Shown one piece after another: positions 52,890 through 61,252 of a DNA stretch of 64,000 bases. The position numbers and the translations under genes are program-made. The stretch is taken from NCBI RefSeq assembly GCF_003721515.1, contig NZ_RJJD01000003.1, positions 1 to 64,000 on the forward strand, read 5' to 3'. Every line of letters starts with the position of its first letter. Positions within the stretch are counted from its first letter, which is position 1. This DNA is from Rufibacter latericius. GTDB taxonomy: Bacteria; Bacteroidota; Bacteroidia; Cytophagales; Hymenobacteraceae. Below the pieces are notes generated by a model. That model searched no databases, was not told the DNA's origin, and worked only from the letters and a program-made list of their open reading frames with translations.

Positions 52890-53618
52890 ATGAAAACCTT
52901 TGGTGCATTTTTACTTTTTCTGTCTAACCTTGTCAAAAGAGGGGAGTCCCCTAGGATTTTATTTAACCGAACCATAGACGAAGCCATTCTCATTGGCATT
53001 GATTCTATCTTTATCGTGGCGGTGGTTTCCACTTTTATTGGGGCGGTTACCTGCGTACAAATTTCCTATAACCTGACTAACGCCCTTATCCCAAGGTCCA
53101 CTATCGGGTTCATGGTACGGGAAATGACCATCCTGGAGCTGGCGCCTACCATCACTTCCATTGTGTTGGCCGGTAAAGTTGGTTCCAACATTGCGGGCGG
53201 ATTGGGCACCATGCGGATCACTGAGCAGGTAGATGCCCTGGAAGTGATGGGGATCAATTCAGCCTCCTATCTGGTACTACCCAAAATTATGGCTGCCCTA
53301 CTGGTGTTTCCTATGTTGGTGGTGGTGTCCATGTTCCTGTCAATCCTGGGCGGTTTTCTGGCCGGTAGCTTATCCGGGGCGTTGTCTGGGCAGGAGTACA
53401 TTACCGGGCTTCGGTCAGATTTTATCCCGTACAACATCACCTTCGCGCTGATTAAATCGCTGGTGTTTGCGTTCCTGGTTTCCTCCATCTCTTCTTACCA
53501 GGGATATTTCACCGAAGGCGGCGCGCTGGAGGTTGGCCGGGCAAGTACAAAGGCCGTTACCAATAGTGTGATTGCCGTATTGATCGCCGACTTTGTCTGT
53601 GCCCAGTTGTTGCTTTGA
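52890..53618 (+). CDS. MlaE-family lipid ABC permease
   Basis: 242 residues with five or six helices and the MlaE signature EMTILELAPTITSIVLAGKV followed by GTMRITEQVDALEVMGINSA. Such permeases move phospholipids between membranes and keep outer-membrane asymmetry, with an ATPase and a substrate-binding MCE protein. The ATPase gene follows after 42 bases; an MCE-domain protein is not in the window. A direct terpene or toluene-tolerance (Ttg2) role is not supported beyond family name. Confidence 0.9.
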   Translation: MKTFGAFLLFLSNLVKRGESPRILFNRTIDEAILIGIDSIFIVAVVSTFIGAVTCVQISYNLTNALIPRSTIGFMVREMTILELAPTITSIVLAGKVGSNIAGGLGTMRITEQVDALEVMGINSASYLVLPKIMAALLVFPMLVVVSMFLSILGGFLAGSLSGALSGQEYITGLRSDFIPYNITFALIKSLVFAFLVSSISSYQGYFTEGGALEVGRASTKAVTNSVIAVLIADFVCAQLLL

Positions 53619-53660
53619 GGCCGTTTTAGAGAAAAGCACTTGAAATTAGGCTGAACTATC

Positions 53661-54467
53661 ATGATAGAAATACACAACATCCATAAAACCTTTAACGGCA
53701 CCAAAGTACTGGACGGCATCAGCGGGAACTTTGAGTCTGGCAAGATGAACATGCTTTTGGGCGCCAGCGGTACCGGGAAAAGCGTTCTGCTCAAATGCAT
53801 CGTAGGATTGGTGAAACCAGATCTGGGAAGCATCACTTATGACGGACGCGTTTTCGCCAACAACAAACTTGACATCAAACAAGAGATAAGACGCAAGATT
53901 GGGATGCTGTTCCAGGGCAGTGCCCTGTTTGACTCCATGACGGTGTCTGAGAACGTAGAGTTCCCCCTGCGCATGCTCACCGATATGAATCGGGAGGAAC
54001 GCATAGAGCGGGTAGATTTCTGCCTCAAACGCGTGGGTCTGGAGAACGCGGGCGGCAAAATGCCTTCTGAGCTTTCCGGCGGGATGAAGAAACGGGTGGG
54101 AATTGCCCGCGCCATTGCGCCGCACTGTACCTACCTCTTCTGCGATGAACCCAACTCAGGCCTTGACCCCCTCACCGCTATCACCATTGATGAGCTCATC
54201 AAGGAAATTACCATGGAGTATGATATTACCACCATTGTGGTAACGCATGACATGAACTCGGTGCTGGAATACGGCGACAACGTGATGTTCCTCTACAAGG
54301 GCAAGAAACTCTGGGAAGGCCACAGCAGTACCATCATGGACACCCGCGTCAAAGAACTCAACGACTTCATCTTCTCTAACCGACTCATGCGCGATGCCAA
54401 GAAAGTGGAGCAGATTGAGGAAGAAGAACGTCAGGAAGAAGAACAGAACCGCAACGAGAAACACTAA
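53661..54467 (+). CDS. MlaF-family lipid ABC ATPase
   Basis: 268 residues. Walker A LGASGTGKSVLL, Q-loop with GMLFQGSALFDSMTV (a MlaF hallmark), signature LSGGMKKRVGIARAI, Walker B YLFCDEPNSGLDP and switch His in VTHDMNSV. It ends in a long acidic/basic helix rich in Glu. Powers the MlaE permease just upstream. A bidirectional terminator 150 bases further on closes the unit. The gap between holds two weak copies of the dispersed palindrome (54475-54560). Confidence 0.92.
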   Translation: MIEIHNIHKTFNGTKVLDGISGNFESGKMNMLLGASGTGKSVLLKCIVGLVKPDLGSITYDGRVFANNKLDIKQEIRRKIGMLFQGSALFDSMTVSENVEFPLRMLTDMNREERIERVDFCLKRVGLENAGGKMPSELSGGMKKRVGIARAIAPHCTYLFCDEPNSGLDPLTAITIDELIKEITMEYDITTIVVTHDMNSVLEYGDNVMFLYKGKKLWEGHSSTIMDTRVKELNDFIFSNRLMRDAKKVEQIEEEERQEEEQNRNEKH

Positions 54468-54620
54468 TCCGTTTCAAGGCTGGTTTCAAGAAATTAACGT
54501 AAAACTGGTCTTGGTTAATAGATTTTGTTTTGAGCCTGATTTCAAGAAAAAAGCCCCAAAATACTTCACCCCTTGATGAAAGGCTGAAGGGATAGATTGA
54601 AGAAATTTCTCAGTTTCTAT

Positions 54621-54662
54621 AAAAGAAAAAGTCTCAGGCGAACACCTGAGACTTTTTCTTTT
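54621..54662. terminator. Bidirectional terminator between mlaF-type and nuclease genes
   Basis: AAAAGAAAAAGTCTCAGG pairs with CCTGAGACTTTTTCTTTT, an 18-bp stem around a 6-base loop. Both genes are convergent. Confidence 0.93.
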
Positions 54663-54676
54663 AAGGTCAAATCAGC

Positions 54677-55288
54677 TTAATTCCGTTTGTTCAATTCGTC
54701 GCGGATTTTGGCGGCCCGTTCGTAGTCCTCTTTTTCAAGGGCATCGTTCAACATGGTGTTAAGCTCCTCCACAGATATTTCCTTGAGGTTGCTTTTCCCG
54801 CTGCTGGACGGGGTGGCACTGGCCGAAGAAGTGGTGGGGATTTCATCGGTTTCCTCTTCGTCCTCGTCTTCCTCCATATCACTTAAAATGATACCGGCCT
54901 CAGACAGAACGGATTCTACCGTGTAAATAGGCACCCCAAACCGCAGGCCAATGGCAATGGCGTCTGACGGACGGGCATCCAGTTCAAACTCCTTTTCGCC
55001 GTCGGTGCACACAATTTTGGAGAAGAATACCCCTTCCTTTAAATCCGAAATCATGATCTCCTGCACGTTCACCTCCATCTGCAAAGCAAAAGACTTGAAC
55101 AAGTCATGCGTGAGAGGGCGTGTAGGATTTATCTTTTCAATCTGAATGGCAATGGACTGCGCCTCAAACATACCAATGATGATAGGCAAGCGGCGACTTC
55201 CCTCCTTTTCGCCCAACACCAGGGCGAATGATCCAGATTGCGACTGGCTTGAGGACAAACCAAGAATCTCTAGCTCAATTTTCTTCAC
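54677..55288 (-). CDS. Bifunctional nuclease (DUF151) with UVR motif
   Basis: 203 residues. Residues 1-130 are the BFN/DUF151 domain (RRLPIIIGMFEAQSIA, ELDARPSDAIAIGLRFGVPIY), with reported RNase and DNase activity in plant and Mycobacterium homologues. An acidic and Ser/Thr-rich linker follows, then a UvrB/C-type helix pair at 166-203 (LNTMLNDALEKEDYERAAKIRDEL), a protein-contact motif. It is 10 bases after etfA on the same strand, a conserved pairing in Bacteroidota by my recollection. Confidence 0.85.
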   Translation of the reverse strand: MKKIELEILGLSSSQSQSGSFALVLGEKEGSRRLPIIIGMFEAQSIAIQIEKINPTRPLTHDLFKSFALQMEVNVQEIMISDLKEGVFFSKIVCTDGEKEFELDARPSDAIAIGLRFGVPIYTVESVLSEAGIILSDMEEDEDEEETDEIPTTSSASATPSSSGKSNLKEISVEELNTMLNDALEKEDYERAAKIRDELNKRN

Positions 55289-55298
55289 AGTTTCTCTT

Positions 55299-56273
55299 CT
55301 ATTTGTCTAAAGCTTTGGCGGCTTCTATCAATTTAGGTACAACCTCAGTAGCGTCTCCTACAATGCCATAATCTGCGGCTTTAAAGAAAGGTGCCTCCGG
55401 ATCTTTATTGATAACGACAATTACTTTAGAAGAGTTAACCCCGGCCAGGTGCTGAATGGCTCCGGAGATACCCACAGCAATATATAAGTTAGGGCTTACG
55501 GTAATACCGGTTTGACCTACGTGCTCATGATGCGGTCTCCAGCCAACGTCGGCCACGGGCTTGGAACAAGCAGTTGCGGCACCCAGCTCTTTCGCTAGAT
55601 CCTCAATCAAATGCCAGTTTTCAGGTCCTTTTAAGCCTCTACCGCCAGAAACAACCAGATCAGCCTCGGTTAACAGGATGTCGCCAGACTGGCGGATGGT
55701 CTCTTTGGGCGCCGTCGCGAAGTCAGCCTCAGAAAGATCAGCGGAGAAATTTTCTACCGTAGCGGTGCCGCCGGCAGTGCTGTCAATGTCTAATGCATTT
55801 TTCTTAACAGCGATAATTTTTTTATCGGAAGTCAATTCCACGTCTGAGAACGCCTTGCCGGAGAACACCCCGCGGCGCACAGTGAACGAAGAACCGTTGA
55901 TCTGCGGCAAAGACACCACATTGGTAGCCAAGCTAGCTCCTAGTTTCACCGCCAAGCGAGAGCCAATGGCTGCGCCGATGTTGGAGTTGGACAGCACAAT
56001 CACGGTGGAGTTTTCACTTTCCGCAGCTTTGGCGATAACTTTCACGTAGGCAGCAGCCACGAAATCCTGCAGACGGGTGTCATTGTCTAATAATACTTTG
56101 GAGATTCCCTGCTCGCCAAGACGGGTAAGGGCATCTGCCTGCACATCACCAATGGCAACGGCGGTGGCCGAGGTACCCAGGGCGGAGGCTACTTTGCTCC
56201 CGTACGAAGCTGCTTCCAGGGAAGACTTCTTCACTTCGCCGTTCGCGCATTCAATCACTACTAATACTGACAT
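55299..56273 (-). CDS. etfA: Electron-transfer flavoprotein alpha subunit
   Basis: 324 residues. The FAD-binding C-domain carries VVSGGRGLKGPENW and the RPHHEHVGQTGITVSPNLY segment. N-domain similar to EtfB. Accepts electrons from acyl-CoA dehydrogenases and passes them to ETF-quinone oxidoreductase. It starts 2 bases after etfB ends, and the nuclease gene follows after 10. Confidence 0.95.
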   Translation of the reverse strand: MSVLVVIECANGEVKKSSLEAASYGSKVASALGTSATAVAIGDVQADALTRLGEQGISKVLLDNDTRLQDFVAAAYVKVIAKAAESENSTVIVLSNSNIGAAIGSRLAVKLGASLATNVVSLPQINGSSFTVRRGVFSGKAFSDVELTSDKKIIAVKKNALDIDSTAGGTATVENFSADLSEADFATAPKETIRQSGDILLTEADLVVSGGRGLKGPENWHLIEDLAKELGAATACSKPVADVGWRPHHEHVGQTGITVSPNLYIAVGISGAIQHLAGVNSSKVIVVINKDPEAPFFKAADYGIVGDATEVVPKLIEAAKALDK

Positions 56274-56275
56274 GC

Positions 56276-57013
56276 TTATAGAACTTTAGCTTCGTTACGC
56301 AATAATTTAATGAGGTCACCGGCACTCTCGGCGGGGATCATCTTCACCCCAGATTTGGCAGGCGGCAACTCATAGTTCTGGACACTGGTTTTGGCATCCT
56401 GGCCAACCGGCTCCACTACTTTCAAAGGCTTGGTGCGGGCGGTCATGATCCCGCGCATGTTAGGGATGCGGGGCTCCGTCATAGGCTGCTGGGCAGTCAC
56501 CACCAACGGTAGCGCAGCTTCAATCACCTCTTTACCGCCTTCAATCTCGCGCTCTAACGTAGCGGTAGAACCGTTCACGTCCAGTTTAATGGCTGGCGCG
56601 ATGGTAGGGATGCCTAACAACTCGCCCACCATGCCGTGCACCTGGAAACCGTTGTAGTCAATTGATTCGCGGCCCATCAAGATAAGGTCATAACCGCCTT
56701 CTTTGGCGTAGTGGGCAATCTGCTGAGCCACAAGGAAAGCATCGGTAGGTTTCAAATTAACTCTGATGGCGTCATCTGCTCCAATGGCCAAGGCTTTACG
56801 GATGTTTGGCTCCGTATCAGCTTCGCCTACGTTCAAAACCGTCACACTTCCACCCTGGGCTTCTTTCAGCTCAATGGCGCGGGTAAGGGCATATTCATCG
56901 TATGGATTAATGACAAACTGAACACCGGCCGTGTTAAACGCTTTGCCGTCAGGCGAAAAGGTTATTTTGGTGGTGGTATCAGGCACGTTGCTAATGCAAA
57001 CTAAGATCTTCAT
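56276..57013 (-). CDS. etfB: Electron-transfer flavoprotein beta subunit
   Basis: 245 residues. Starts MKILVCISNVPDTTTKI with the AMP-binding fold. VINPYDEYALTRAIELKE and LILMGRESIDYNGFQVHG are family signatures, and the C-terminus wraps the alpha subunit. First gene of etfB-etfA-bfn, divergent from the TPR gene. Confidence 0.95.
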   Translation of the reverse strand: MKILVCISNVPDTTTKITFSPDGKAFNTAGVQFVINPYDEYALTRAIELKEAQGGSVTVLNVGEADTEPNIRKALAIGADDAIRVNLKPTDAFLVAQQIAHYAKEGGYDLILMGRESIDYNGFQVHGMVGELLGIPTIAPAIKLDVNGSTATLEREIEGGKEVIEAALPLVVTAQQPMTEPRIPNMRGIMTARTKPLKVVEPVGQDAKTSVQNYELPPAKSGVKMIPAESAGDLIKLLRNEAKVL

Positions 57014-57039
57014 TTAACTTAGGGTTAGCTTAATTAAGT

Positions 57040-57047
57040 TAATTTTG
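57040..57047 (+). promoter_or_regulatory. Candidate -7 element for the TPR gene
   Basis: TAATTTTG fits TAnnTTTG, 28 bases before the ATG. A -33 TTG is not seen, so only moderate support. Confidence 0.35.
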
Positions 57048-57075
57048 TGGGCAATTTAAAAGAATAATTCATCAA

Positions 57076-57417
57076 ATGGAAACGACCAACAGCAGATTGA
57101 CGCAACTCCTGACCTTCTATGAAGAAGATCCGAACGATCCGTTCACTATGTACGCCATCGCGACGGAGTACCGTCCCACAGACCCCGCCAAGGCGCGCTT
57201 CTTCTACGAAAAACTGCTGGCCGAACATCCAGAGTATGTAGGCACCTACTACCACGCAGCCAGTCTCTATCTGCAGCTAGAGGAGCCGGAGCTTGCCAAA
57301 CAGGCGTACCAGAAAGGCATGCAGGTGAGCCGGCAGTCGGGCCAACTCCACGCCTTCTCCGAGTTGCAGCAGGCCTACAACAAGATGATGGGTTTAGATT
57401 ACGAAGATGATGAATAA
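57076..57417 (+). CDS. Small TPR-repeat protein
   Basis: 113 residues, cytoplasmic, acidic tail (DYEDDE). Two TPR-like helix pairs (YAIATEYRPTDPAKARFFYE, YYHAASLYLQLEEPELAKQAY) suggest a scaffold. Similar short TPR proteins sit next to etfB in many Bacteroidota (recollection, not checked). Function unknown. Confidence 0.75.
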   Translation: METTNSRLTQLLTFYEEDPNDPFTMYAIATEYRPTDPAKARFFYEKLLAEHPEYVGTYYHAASLYLQLEEPELAKQAYQKGMQVSRQSGQLHAFSELQQAYNKMMGLDYEDDE

Positions 57418-57490
57418 ATAGTTGGCATGCATACTATTTTTACGATTTAAGCCCGATTTACCCAAATCAATTTAAAAATCGGCAGAAAAG

Positions 57491-57558
57491 GCGCTTTCAC
57501 TCCAGTAAACAACAGGCTCTTTACCCTGTGGGCTACTGGTGGTGTAAGCGTTTTTTTT
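57491..57558 (+). terminator. Strong hairpin with T8 tract downstream of the TPR gene
   Basis: CGCTTTCACTCCAGTA (57492 on) pairs with the mirror TACTGGTGGTGTAAGCG (57534-57550), with one bulge and some mismatches. An inner CAGG/CCTG hairpin follows, then TTTTTTTT at 57551-57558. It is larger than a usual terminator and 75 bases past the TPR stop, so it might be the 3' end of a small RNA. The surrounding gap 57418-57686 has no gene. Confidence 0.6.
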
Positions 57559-57621
57559 CTTTTATGGGTCTGGCCTTTCCTAGCATTTTGCCTACGTTCT
57601 AATTTCCCTTAATTTTATTTT

Positions 57622-57653
57622 AGACAAACCTAAACTTTTAATTAGGTTTATCT
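57622..57653. promoter_or_regulatory. DtxR/MntR-like palindrome before an outer-membrane channel gene
   Basis: AGACAAACCTAA (57622-57633) and TTAGGTTTATCT (57642-57653) pair at 11 of 12 positions around 8 AT-rich bases. The arms CCTAA/TTAGG recall the DtxR/MntR metal-box halves. It lies 33 bases before the ATG. Confidence 0.45.
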
Positions 57654-57686
57654 GTACCTTAAGGGTGAATTCAAACGCTGAGGCCT

Positions 57687-58475
57687 ATGAAAACCTTTAC
57701 CCTACTCACTTTGCTGCTGCTTCCTTCTTTGTGTTTCGGCCAGGCAGTTCTGGATAGCACAAAGGCCCATTCTCCCCTTCAGACCGACCGTCCTGACCAG
57801 ACGGAGGCATCCAGCGTTGTCCCGAGGGGCACTTTCCAGTTTGAGAATGGTTTTCAGAAACAGGTCACAAATCAGAAAGGCCTTAGGTCTGAAGAGTACT
57901 TGTACCCCTCCACCCTGATCCGTTGGGGGGTGCTGGACCGAATGGAACTGCGCCTGATCACGGAGCTGCGCCAAAGCAGATTAAACCAGGAAAGAAGCCG
58001 CCTGAGAGCCGCGGGTCTCAATGCTATTGCGGTGGGCACCAAAATCTATGTAACCGAGGAGAAAGGTCTTTTGCCCGAGATTTCCTTTATTGGCCACCTC
58101 ACGCTGCCATCCGGCTCCTCAGAATTCAGGCCGGCGTTTGTGGCCCCAGAAATCAGGTTTTCTTTGTCCCACACCCTCACCGATAAACTCAGTTTGGGCT
58201 ATAACCTGGGTTATGAATGGGATGGAGACACTCCTACCGGAACAGGCATCTATACCCTGGCCTTGGGAACTGATTTCTCTGATAGGTGGGGCAGTTACAT
58301 TGAGCTGTTCGGTGAAAAACCCGAGAACCTGAATTGGAGCCATTCGGCTGATGGAGGCATCACGTTCTCGCCATGGTACAACATCCAGTTTGATTTTTCA
58401 GCAGCCATCGGGATCTCAGAAAATGCTCCAGACTACTACCTGGGCGCCGGCATGAGTTTCAGGATTCCCAGGTGA
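57687..58475 (+). CDS. Outer-membrane beta-barrel, transporter-like (phenol MetA family)
   Basis: 262 residues. Signal peptide to about residue 19 (LCFGQ). The start TDRPDQTEASSVVPRGTFQFE is the signature of the putative outer-membrane channel family once called phenol-degradation MetA. The remainder alternates aromatic and polar residues as in a barrel and ends FRIPR. Members in Bacteroidota often accompany metal or iron-related genes; the metal-box-like palindrome upstream fits that, but direct evidence is lacking. The efflux operon begins 200 bases downstream. Confidence 0.7.
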   Translation: MKTFTLLTLLLLPSLCFGQAVLDSTKAHSPLQTDRPDQTEASSVVPRGTFQFENGFQKQVTNQKGLRSEEYLYPSTLIRWGVLDRMELRLITELRQSRLNQERSRLRAAGLNAIAVGTKIYVTEEKGLLPEISFIGHLTLPSGSSEFRPAFVAPEIRFSLSHTLTDKLSLGYNLGYEWDGDTPTGTGIYTLALGTDFSDRWGSYIELFGEKPENLNWSHSADGGITFSPWYNIQFDFSAAIGISENAPDYYLGAGMSFRIPR

Positions 58476-58605
58476 AACACCTAATGTGATGTATGGCTGT
58501 GCAGAAGAGGTCTTTGCAGGGCTAAAGGAAAAATAATTTGTATAATACGGCATCAAATAACGAGAAACCTGTACTTTAGAGCACTTCATAGCCCCATCTT
58601 CCCTC

Positions 58606-58662
58606 TCTAATCACTTTCTAATCTGGCTCTAATCAGCCTCTAATCTGGGCACTCTACTTTTG
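58606..58662 (+). promoter_or_regulatory. Activator-type promoter with four 11-bp-spaced repeats
   Basis: TCTAATC occurs at 58606, 58617, 58628 and 58639, exact 11-bp steps. TACTTTTG at 58655-58662 fits the -7 element TAnnTTTG. The repeats cover the -33 region, where no TTG is seen, as in activator-dependent promoters. Expected start near 58669; the ATG of the efflux operon is at 58679. Confidence 0.6.
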
Positions 58663-58678
58663 GACATTCTTAAACAGA

Positions 58679-59995
58679 ATGCTCATGTTGAAACCCAAAT
58701 TGATTTTTTTGCACTTCCTGCTGGCCTTTACCCTCCAGCCGGTACTTGCGCAACGTACCCTAACTCCCGCCAACCAAACCTTTGCGACTTCAGACTCGCT
58801 CCGTCTCACGCTCTCTGAGGCAGAACAGCTCTTTCAGGAACGAAACATCCCGCTGTTGGCACAGAAATCTGCCATTGAGGCTTCCCGTGCGGCTATTATT
58901 CAAGCCAGATTGTTTGAGAATCCTACCCTGAGCATAGACCAAGGTATCTATAACCCTACCAACAGCCGGTACTTTGACCTGTCTAAACAAGGACAGACCT
59001 ACATGCAAGTAGATCAGCTCTTTTACCTGGCCGGAAAAAGAAACAAACGGGTACAGGTAGAGCAACTGAATACCCAGCTCACCGAGCAAGCCTATTTTGA
59101 TTTGCTTCGCACCTTGCGCTTTGCCCTGCGCACCAGTTTCATTGAATTGCATTACAAACTACAGGGCTACCAAGTATTGCAGGAAAGAACCCAGGCGGTG
59201 CAGCGGCTGGTCACGGCCTTAGACGGACAATACAAAAAGGGCAACATTCCTTTAAAAGAGATCACCAGACTTAAAGCACTATCCTTTCAACTAGGCAACC
59301 AACAGTTGAGTTTGCTGAATGAGATACAGGAAGAGCAAGCGGAATTAAGGCTGCTCACTGGCACACCCGCCAAGACGGCAATGGTACCCGTGGTAGATGA
59401 AACAGCCCTCACCCATACCAAAGGAGATCAACTCTCTTATTTACAATTACTGGAAACCGCCCAGGAAAACCGCTTCGATTTGAAATCCGCTGAAACGGAC
59501 GTGCAGTTACAGCAAGCTAACCTGAAATTACAGAAAGCGCTGGCAGTACCAGACCTAATGGTAGGAGCGAATTATGACCGCCAGAGCAACTTCATCCGAG
59601 ATTATGTGGGGTTGAACCTGTCCATGCCGCTCCCGCTTTGGAACCGCAACCAGGGAAACATTAAAATGGCGAAACATGAAATAGAACGCAGTCAGCAACT
59701 TTTGACCCAACAGCAATTGATAGTGGAGAATGAAGTCATGCAGGCGTACCAAAAAGCTCAGGAAGCACAGAAGTTCTACGCCTCCTTTGACCCCAACTTC
59801 CGGCAAGACTTCGACCGGCTACTGGAAGGCGTCACCTCCAGCTTTGTGCGCCGCAACATCAGCCTCATTGAGTTCCTTGATTACTATGAGACCTATACTG
59901 ATAGTATTACCCAACTGCTGGAACTCAGCACCAATCGGTTACGCACCCTGGAGGAAATCAACTTCGCCGTGGGCAAGCCGGTCATCACTTACTAA
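58679..59995 (+). CDS. TolC-family outer-membrane efflux protein (CzcC-like)
   Basis: 438 residues. Signal peptide to about residue 26 (PVLAQ). Two outer-membrane-efflux repeats form the coiled-coil channel (LTLSEAEQLFQERNIPLLAQ, and GLNLSMPLPLWNRNQGNIKMA, the family's PLPLxNRNxG mark). Works with the downstream adaptor and pump. First gene of the operon, and its promoter carries four direct repeats. A second ATG 6 bases on is possible. Metal versus organic substrate is not decided by this protein alone. Confidence 0.9.
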   Translation: MLMLKPKLIFLHFLLAFTLQPVLAQRTLTPANQTFATSDSLRLTLSEAEQLFQERNIPLLAQKSAIEASRAAIIQARLFENPTLSIDQGIYNPTNSRYFDLSKQGQTYMQVDQLFYLAGKRNKRVQVEQLNTQLTEQAYFDLLRTLRFALRTSFIELHYKLQGYQVLQERTQAVQRLVTALDGQYKKGNIPLKEITRLKALSFQLGNQQLSLLNEIQEEQAELRLLTGTPAKTAMVPVVDETALTHTKGDQLSYLQLLETAQENRFDLKSAETDVQLQQANLKLQKALAVPDLMVGANYDRQSNFIRDYVGLNLSMPLPLWNRNQGNIKMAKHEIERSQQLLTQQQLIVENEVMQAYQKAQEAQKFYASFDPNFRQDFDRLLEGVTSSFVRRNISLIEFLDYYETYTDSITQLLELSTNRLRTLEEINFAVGKPVITY

Positions 59996-60033
59996 GTCAA
60001 CCCTCCCTATCATCTCCCAATACTTGAAAGTAT

Positions 60034-61143
60034 ATGAAAAGAATAGCAGTACTTCCGCTTCTTACCTTGCTAAGTGGAACAGCCCTCTTCACTTCCTGCT
60101 CGGAAGAAAAGAAATCCCTCGCCTCCTCTCCCCTGGCTCCTCATGAGCTATGCCTGACAGACACGCTCTCCAACTTAGTAAGAATGGATACTGCCCGGCT
60201 TCAGCAAGTGGCGAACCAATTGCAGTTAGCCGGTAGAATTGCCTTGGATGAAAAGAAAGTGTTCAAGGTGTTTCCGTTGGTAGGTGGCCACGTGCAAACC
60301 GTAAAAGTAGAACTGGGCGATTACGTACAGAAAGGCCAGACGCTGGCTGTAATCAGAAGTGGTGAGATCGCTGAATTTGAGCAGCAACGCATTGCCGGAC
60401 AATCTGCACAGCTTGTGGCGCAGAAAAACCTGGAAGTAGCCAAAGACATGCTCGCTTCGGGCCTTATTTCTGAAAAAGAGCTTCTTTCTGCCCAGCAGGA
60501 AAAGAAGAATGCTGACGCGGAAGTCCAACGCCTGAAGCAGATCTATGGCATCTACAGCATTGGCAAGGGCTCAGAGTACGTGGTGAAAGCCCCCTCTGCC
60601 GGATTCGTGGTAGAGAAAAACATCAACGCTGATATGCAGATCCGGTCAGACAATGACACCAACATTTTCACCATTTCCAGCATGAACGAGATCTTGGTCA
60701 TGGCCAACGTATTTGAGTCTGATATCTCTAAAATCAAAGAAGGCTATGAGGCCGAGGTGACCACGCTCAGCTACCCAGACAAGGTATTTAAAGGCAAAAT
60801 AGACCGCATCTTCAACGTGCTGGACCCCGAGACCCGCACCATGAAAGTACGAGTGCGCCTGGTCAATCCAGACTTCTCCCTGAAACCCGAGATGTTCGCC
60901 AACATACGGTTGAAATACCCAGATGGAGACCACCAGTTGGCAATTCCTGCCCAATCCATTGTCTTTGATCAGGGCAAAAACTTCGTGATGGTGTACCGCA
61001 AGCGTTGTGATGTGGAAATGAGGGAAGTTCAGATCTCCAAAACTGTAGGCCAAACTGCTTACCTCAAAAACGGCCTTAAAGAAGGAGAAAGCGTCATCAG
61101 TAAGTACCCGCTGTTGGTGTACAATGCCTCCAAAGCAAAATAA
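60034..61143 (+). CDS. RND efflux periplasmic adaptor (CzcB-like)
   Basis: 369 residues. Signal peptide with lipobox TALFTSC (Cys22). Barrel-sandwich hybrid domain (FPLVGGHVQTVKVELGDYVQKGQTLAVI), a short coiled-coil hairpin (QRIAGQSAQLVAQKNLEVAKD), then a beta-barrel with IFNVLDPETRTMKVRVRLVNPD. The short hairpin is typical of heavy-metal adaptors. It links the pump to the outer-membrane channel and lies 38 bases after it. The downstream pump starts 109 bases later. Confidence 0.92.
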   Translation: MKRIAVLPLLTLLSGTALFTSCSEEKKSLASSPLAPHELCLTDTLSNLVRMDTARLQQVANQLQLAGRIALDEKKVFKVFPLVGGHVQTVKVELGDYVQKGQTLAVIRSGEIAEFEQQRIAGQSAQLVAQKNLEVAKDMLASGLISEKELLSAQQEKKNADAEVQRLKQIYGIYSIGKGSEYVVKAPSAGFVVEKNINADMQIRSDNDTNIFTISSMNEILVMANVFESDISKIKEGYEAEVTTLSYPDKVFKGKIDRIFNVLDPETRTMKVRVRLVNPDFSLKPEMFANIRLKYPDGDHQLAIPAQSIVFDQGKNFVMVYRKRCDVEMREVQISKTVGQTAYLKNGLKEGESVISKYPLLVYNASKAK

Positions 61144-61252
61144 ACGCACCAGCGTTTTGTGCCTCTTTTCTTAAAAACGGCTGCAAACTCAAATTGTCGG
61201 GCACTCTGTGTCTGGCATTGGGTAACCTACGTCCTAGTTATTCAGAATTGCC

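Noticed and set aside
58606-58645. Short CRISPR-like array
   Set aside because: Repeat of 7 bases with 4-base spacers is far too small; the exact 11-bp step suits a regulator site instead.
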